From Cryomorphaceae bacterium (GTDB lineage Bacteria > Bacteroidota > Bacteroidia > Flavobacteriales > Schleiferiaceae): a stretch of 9,609 bases of DNA. Numbering within the stretch: the first letter of the stretch is position 1; every line of letters begins with the position of its first letter. The notes beneath the pieces are model-generated. The model searched no databases and was not told the origin of the DNA. It saw nothing but the letters and a program-made list of their open reading frames with translations. This document shows, one piece after another, positions 6,406 to 9,609 of the stretch. The position numbers and the translations under genes were made by a program. The DNA lies in the NCBI GenBank assembly GCA_003507115.1, contig DNWN01000031.1, forward strand, positions 1 to 9,609. Reading direction: 5' to 3'.

Positions 6406-7586
6406 AGCAACTTTCCTGGCTGAATACCTCCTTGGTCTGGCTATGCTTGGCATGCCAAACCCCCGAATCCCCCTTGGGAGTGCACATCACGGTTTTGACC
6501 TCCGAGGTACTTCCTATGGCGGATACAGTATTCATCACGGGGAGCTCCGAGGAATTGGGTGGGTGGAATGGTCGGGGTATCGCCTTGGCCCGCGACGCAT
6601 CGGATGCCCACAGTTGGAGTCTTGATTTTCAGCCGAAGGATTCCGCTTTTGCCTACAAGATCACATTGGGAGATTGGGCGCATGAGGCCAAGTTGCAGGA
6701 GGGCATGGCATTCCGGGATTTGGGCGGATGGGCGACCATGGATACGACCTTGCATGTGCTGTCTTTTGGGCCCGCGGAGCGTGTCAACGACGGGCAGGTA
6801 AGCGGTTTCCTGCACGTAGTCGACGCACCCGTGGATCCTGCAGGCATCATACCCTCTCGCAAGATGTGGGTGTGGACACCCTACGATCTGAAGCATACCG
6901 AATTAGCCGGCCCGGTGGATCTCCTCCTCATGTCCGACGGCCAAAACTGCATCGATCCAGCGACCAGCACCTTTGGGGTAGACTGGGCCGTAGATGAGGC
7001 CATCTTGGCCTTGATGCAAGAGGGCCGAATCCGACCCACCCTCGTTGTAGCGCTCCAATGCGCGACGGAAGGGGGCGACCGAAGACGCTTAGAATACGGG
7101 CCCGGCGAGCTTGGGGAGGCCTTTACCGACTACCTCGTGCACACCGTGCTGGCTCAAGCTATGGAAAACCCCATCCTGTCTGAGGAGAGCCACGTCTATT
7201 TTGCGGGTTCCAGCATGGGCGGTGTTTTGGCCTTTCGCTTGCTAACGGAATACCCCGGCGTGTTTGACGGCGCTTTGGCGTTTTCTCCCGCCGTCTTTGT
7301 GGAAACGGGCAATGGCTTGGTGGTCGATGCCATTGGGCCATGGAGAGAAAACGGACGCCCGGCACCATCGGGCTACCTCTACATGGACAACGGGGGCATT
7401 GGCCTCGAAGCGCAACTCCAACCAGGCATGGATCTCTTGCTCAAGGAACTCGGCCAAACCGACTACTCGGTAGATCATCTCAAGTGGGTGCGCGACAAAA
7501 AAGCGGACCACAGCGAAGTGGCTTGGCGCCAGCGATTCCCGGAAGCGTTTGCCTGGTTGGCGGGAAAAGGGGCCTGGGCGCCCTAA
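6402..7586 (+). CDS. Predicted lipoprotein: CBM20-like domain plus esterase-D-type alpha/beta hydrolase
   Basis: A 394-residue exported protein and the last gene of the operon. The first 18 residues (MKQLSWLNTSLVWLCLAC) look like a lipoprotein signal ending at C18, with an imperfect lipobox (C at -3, L at -4). Residues about 26-122 resemble a CBM20-like beta-sandwich: VFITGSSEELGGWN with W55, then FAYKITLGDW with K87 and W92. Residues about 150-390 form an esterase D/Fes-like hydrolase: DLLLMSDGQN (173-182), nucleophile elbow GSSMGG (269-274) with probable Ser271, YMDNGG (327-332), and the C-terminal H370 in DHSEVAWRQRFPEAF, the usual place of the catalytic His. The substrate is unknown; a carbohydrate or siderophore ester is possible. 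Similar N-terminal domains occur in other Bacteroidota esterases. The ATG at 6402 overlaps the ppx stop; an upstream in-frame start at 6306 would read through ppx and destroy the signal peptide. Confidence 0.85.
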   Translation: MKQLSWLNTSLVWLCLACQTPESPLGVHITVLTSEVLPMADTVFITGSSEELGGWNGRGIALARDASDAHSWSLDFQPKDSAFAYKITLGDWAHEAKLQEGMAFRDLGGWATMDTTLHVLSFGPAERVNDGQVSGFLHVVDAPVDPAGIIPSRKMWVWTPYDLKHTELAGPVDLLLMSDGQNCIDPATSTFGVDWAVDEAILALMQEGRIRPTLVVALQCATEGGDRRRLEYGPGELGEAFTDYLVHTVLAQAMENPILSEESHVYFAGSSMGGVLAFRLLTEYPGVFDGALAFSPAVFVETGNGLVVDAIGPWRENGRPAPSGYLYMDNGGIGLEAQLQPGMDLLLKELGQTDYSVDHLKWVRDKKADHSEVAWRQRFPEAFAWLAGKGAWAP

Positions 7587-7611
7587 AAAAAAGCCCGCCG
7601 AAGCGGGCTTT
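7585..7611. terminator. Bidirectional intrinsic terminator between convergent operons
   Basis: A 9-bp perfect stem (7590-7598 with 7603-7611) has a 4-nt loop. On the minus strand the loop is TTCG closed by a C-G pair, the very stable UUCG tetraloop, and it is followed by a run of eight T (7592-7585), so it is a strong terminator for the tpx transcript, 22 nt past its stop. On the plus strand the stem is followed only by TTT then a mixed stretch, so it should work less well there. It begins at the stop codon of the esterase gene. Confidence 0.87.
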
Positions 7612-7633
7612 CGTCATTTCAAGCGTTCCTGAT

Positions 7634-8131
7634 TTATAATGCGGCCAGAACTGCGTCGTAATTGGGCTCTTGGCCCGTCTCAGGGACTTGCTCGGTGTGG
7701 GTGATTTGGCCCAAAGCGTCCACGACCACTACGGCGCGGCTAAACAAGCCGGCAAATTTGCTGTCCGCAAACGTTACGCCATAATCCGAACCAAAAGAAG
7801 GAGACTTGAAGGCAGAGAGGAAGGCCACGTTTTCCAAGCCCTCTGCCGCGCAGAAACGCGCACCGGCAAAGGGAAGGTCCATGCTAATGTTCAGCACTTG
7901 AACTCCGTCCATCGCATGGAGCTTTTCAGAGAAAGCACGAACGCTCTTCTGGCAAACCCCCGTATCAACCGAAGGAAAGATGTTCAAAACAACTTTTTTG
8001 CCTGAGTAGTCGGACAAAGAGGCTGCGCTCAAATCTTGAGCTGTCAAGGTAAACGCGGGTGCGGTGCTTCCCACGGCAGGAAGTTCTCCGATGGTGGTGC
8101 AGGGGCTGCCGCCCAAAGTGATGTGTGCCAT
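7634..8131 (-). CDS. tpx: Thiol peroxidase Tpx (atypical 2-Cys peroxiredoxin)
   Basis: A 165-residue Tpx, which reduces hydrogen peroxide and alkyl hydroperoxides using electrons from thioredoxin. The peroxidatic cysteine is C60 in PSVDTGVC (53-60), the Tpx form of the peroxiredoxin PxxxTxxC motif. The resolving cysteine is C94 in RFCAAEG, and the conserved active-site Arg is R132 in LFSRAVVVVD. These match E. coli C61 and C95 almost exactly, and the length is typical (about 165-170). There is no signal peptide in this copy, so it should be cytoplasmic. The start follows the ZIP transporter stop by 12 nt, so it is probably the last gene of the three-gene minus-strand operon. No peroxide-responsive operator is recognisable. 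Confidence 0.97.
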   Translation of the reverse strand: MAHITLGGSPCTTIGELPAVGSTAPAFTLTAQDLSAASLSDYSGKKVVLNIFPSVDTGVCQKSVRAFSEKLHAMDGVQVLNISMDLPFAGARFCAAEGLENVAFLSAFKSPSFGSDYGVTFADSKFAGLFSRAVVVVDALGQITHTEQVPETGQEPNYDAVLAAL

Positions 8132-8143
8132 GATCCAAGAGGT

Positions 8144-8854
8144 TTAATGAATGAATTGAGAGAGGCCAAAGCCCGAGAGTAATCCGACGATGACAATCAG
8201 CCAAAGCGCTGCAGGCAATCGGTGGTCTTTTTGAAGTTCAAGGAGTATGGTACTCGAGACATGGAGGAAGATGCCGACGACCAAGCCACCAATAAATCCT
8301 TCCATGCCGGGGACATCCAAGGGCAACAGGGTTCCCACCAAGGCGCCTAAGGGTGCGGCCAAACTCATTCCGAGTAAAGCGCCGAGGACTTGGCGGAAGG
8401 GTATGCCACATTGGCGGAGCCAAAAGGCCAACAAGGCGGCGATGGGGAGATTGTGCACGCCCAGGGACAGGGCAAAGGCCAGTTGCTCCGATTCGGGCAA
8501 GCGCAACATGGGTACGCCTTCGACGACGGAGTGAATCAGCAGTCCGATGTAGGCGGGCCAGGGATTGGGGTCGTGGTGGTGGATGTGACCGTGCTCCAAA
8601 CCTTTGGATCGGCTGTCCAAGGCAAACTGAAGGAAATAGCCCAATACGATCCACAATCCCCAGGGTAGTGCTCGGTCAGGCTCCACATGGGCCAATTCAG
8701 GAATCCAAAGAAATACGGTGACCGCGAAGAGAAAGGCCCCGGAAAAGGCATTGCTTTTGGCTAGCCAGGCACTCGGTATGGAACGGAAGCCCGCAATGGC
8801 ACCCAAGAAGATGGGGCCAATTAGGATGAGTATAGCGATCAGCGTGGTGGACAT
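8144..8854 (-). CDS. ZIP-family metal transporter with a variant TM5 motif
   Basis: A 236-residue, very hydrophobic protein with about eight predicted membrane segments, consistent with the ZIP family, which imports divalent metals such as zinc, iron or manganese. The loop before TM4 is His-rich (EHGHIHHHD, residues 87-95), as usual for the family. TM4 has HSVVEG (108-113), keeping H108 and E112 of the metal site. TM5 has HNLPIA (134-139), where most members have HNIPEG or HEIPEG, so the conserved Glu is replaced by Ile; metal choice or function may differ. I prefer the ATG at 8854; a GTG at 8860 would add two residues. A perfect TAACTTTG element lies just upstream, overlapping the stop of the preceding permease gene. 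Confidence 0.85.
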   Translation of the reverse strand: MSTTLIAILILIGPIFLGAIAGFRSIPSAWLAKSNAFSGAFLFAVTVFLWIPELAHVEPDRALPWGLWIVLGYFLQFALDSRSKGLEHGHIHHHDPNPWPAYIGLLIHSVVEGVPMLRLPESEQLAFALSLGVHNLPIAALLAFWLRQCGIPFRQVLGALLGMSLAAPLGALVGTLLPLDVPGMEGFIGGLVVGIFLHVSSTILLELQKDHRLPAALWLIVIVGLLSGFGLSQFIH

Positions 8855-8859
8855 GGTCA

Positions 8860-8867
8860 CAAAGTTA
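8860..8867 (-). promoter_or_regulatory. Possible internal promoter -7 element for the ZIP-tpx genes
   Basis: TAACTTTG on the minus strand exactly matches TAnnTTTG and ends 5 nt before the ZIP ATG, the same geometry as upstream of ruvX. Its first three bases are the stop codon of the TauE/SafE gene. No TTG lies at the expected -33 spacing, so it may be fortuitous or weak. Confidence 0.3.
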
Positions 8868-9609
8868 GGTCATGGCTTTGTAGATGGACTGTGCCGCCCC
8901 AAATACCACGACAGCAATGAGGACCCAACGGACATAGGGTTGGGCTTTCGGGATGCGCACGATGTAGCGCCCTCCAATCCACGCCCCGAGCATGGATCCC
9001 AAAGCGAGGATGATGCCGGGACGCCATTCGACCAATCCACTTTGAATGTACAGGATGCCCGCAGGGAGGGCGAGCACCAGGGCCATGAGTAACTTAATCA
9101 CATTGGCATCCCGCAAATTCCAACGGTCGACAAGTACGAGTACGGATAACATGAGAATGCCTATACCCATTTGGATGTAGCCCCCGTAAAAGCCAATGAT
9201 AAAGAACAATAGGCCACTTTGCCAGGGCCGTAGGCGCCGCAGCACTTCGGAGGGGCCACCCCAGGCTTCCGGTTTCCAAAATAGGGTCACCAGCATGCCT
9301 ACCATCACGATGGCAAGGGACCACTCCATGCCGTCCGCGCTGACTTGCGTCCCTACCCAACCTCCGGCAAAAGATCCCAAGAGGGTTGGGAGTATCAGCC
9401 CCTTGCCGCGGTGCAAGAGGTAGCGCTTGCGCGCGCTAGGCCGCACACTCGTAATGCTGGTGAAGGTTTGCAGAATGACGCCGACGCGGTTCGTCGCATT
9501 GGCCACCGCCCCATCAAGTCCGCCAAAGAGCAAGAGACTCACGGTAATCGCAGAGCCATTTCCCGCCAGAGTATTGACGATGCCTGCAAGGCAGCCACCC
9601 AGAAAAAAA
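8865..9609 (-). CDS. TauE/SafE-family sulfite exporter-like permease, 5' end cut off by the window
   Basis: The reading frame is open to the right edge and encodes 247 visible residues, close to the family length (about 245-260), so only a few N-terminal codons are missing. The first visible residues (FFLGGCLAGIVNTLAGNGSAIT) are the usual first TauE/SafE membrane segment, followed by GGLDGAVANATNRVGV, the family's most conserved stretch (ANATNR). A second repeat, FIIGFYGGYIQMGIGIL, follows in the C-terminal half. The GTG at 9542 is internal and not the start. Family members export or import sulfite, sulfonates or related anions, but the substrate is often unknown and cannot be told here. It lies 10 nt before the ZIP gene and probably leads an operon with it and tpx; its promoter is outside the window. 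Confidence 0.88.
   Translation of the reverse strand, partial: FFLGGCLAGIVNTLAGNGSAITVSLLLFGGLDGAVANATNRVGVILQTFTSITSVRPSARKRYLLHRGKGLILPTLLGSFAGGWVGTQVSADGMEWSLAIVMVGMLVTLFWKPEAWGGPSEVLRRLRPWQSGLLFFIIGFYGGYIQMGIGILMLSVLVLVDRWNLRDANVIKLLMALVLALPAGILYIQSGLVEWRPGIILALGSMLGAWIGGRYIVRIPKAQPYVRWVLIAVVVFGAAQSIYKAMT

Noticed and set aside
9540..9542. GTG as the start of the TauE/SafE gene.
   Set aside because: The frame continues upstream to the window edge and encodes the conserved first membrane segment, so the gene is simply truncated by the window.

Overview
The window looks like chromosomal core DNA from a member of the Bacteroidota, probably Flavobacteriales-like, with moderately high GC for that group (roughly mid-50s by eye). 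Three things point there. One gene belongs to the Bacteroidota-associated DUF5606 family. No start codon has a convincing Shine-Dalgarno sequence. The only promoter-like sequences match the Bacteroidota -7 element TAnnTTTG. I see no mobile element, CRISPR array, tRNA or rRNA, and coding density is very high.

Layout. At the left edge on the minus strand lie the first codons of a probable dapD, preceded by ruvX (Holliday-junction resolvase homologue). The 46-bp gap between ruvX and def carries two opposed, perfect TAnnTTTG elements. From def (522) to 7586 every gene is on the plus strand: def, a small TPR-like predicted lipoprotein, a DUF5606 protein, mazG, a possible 24-codon micro-ORF, a SixA-type histidine phosphatase, ppk1, ppx and a predicted secreted esterase. 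Most junctions are 4-nt ATGA stop/start overlaps, so this is probably one translationally coupled operon of about 7 kb. From the right edge, on the minus strand, come a TauE/SafE permease (5' end cut off by the window), a ZIP-family metal transporter and tpx (thiol peroxidase). The two convergent blocks meet at a bidirectional hairpin terminator at 7585-7611.

How the genes may work together. The plus-strand operon joins protein maturation (Def) and nucleotide-pool cleaning (MazG) to a polyphosphate module: PPK1 makes polyphosphate through a phosphohistidine intermediate and PPX degrades it. A phosphohistidine-phosphatase-type protein is encoded immediately before PPK1, which raises a testable but unproven idea that it acts on PPK1 or a related phosphohistidine protein. 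The minus-strand block reads as envelope transport plus peroxide defence. I found no clearly new system. The most interesting points are the paired promoters in the ruvX/def gap, the SixA-PPK1-PPX coupling, the micro-ORF bridging mazG and sixA, and an altered metal-site motif in the ZIP protein.
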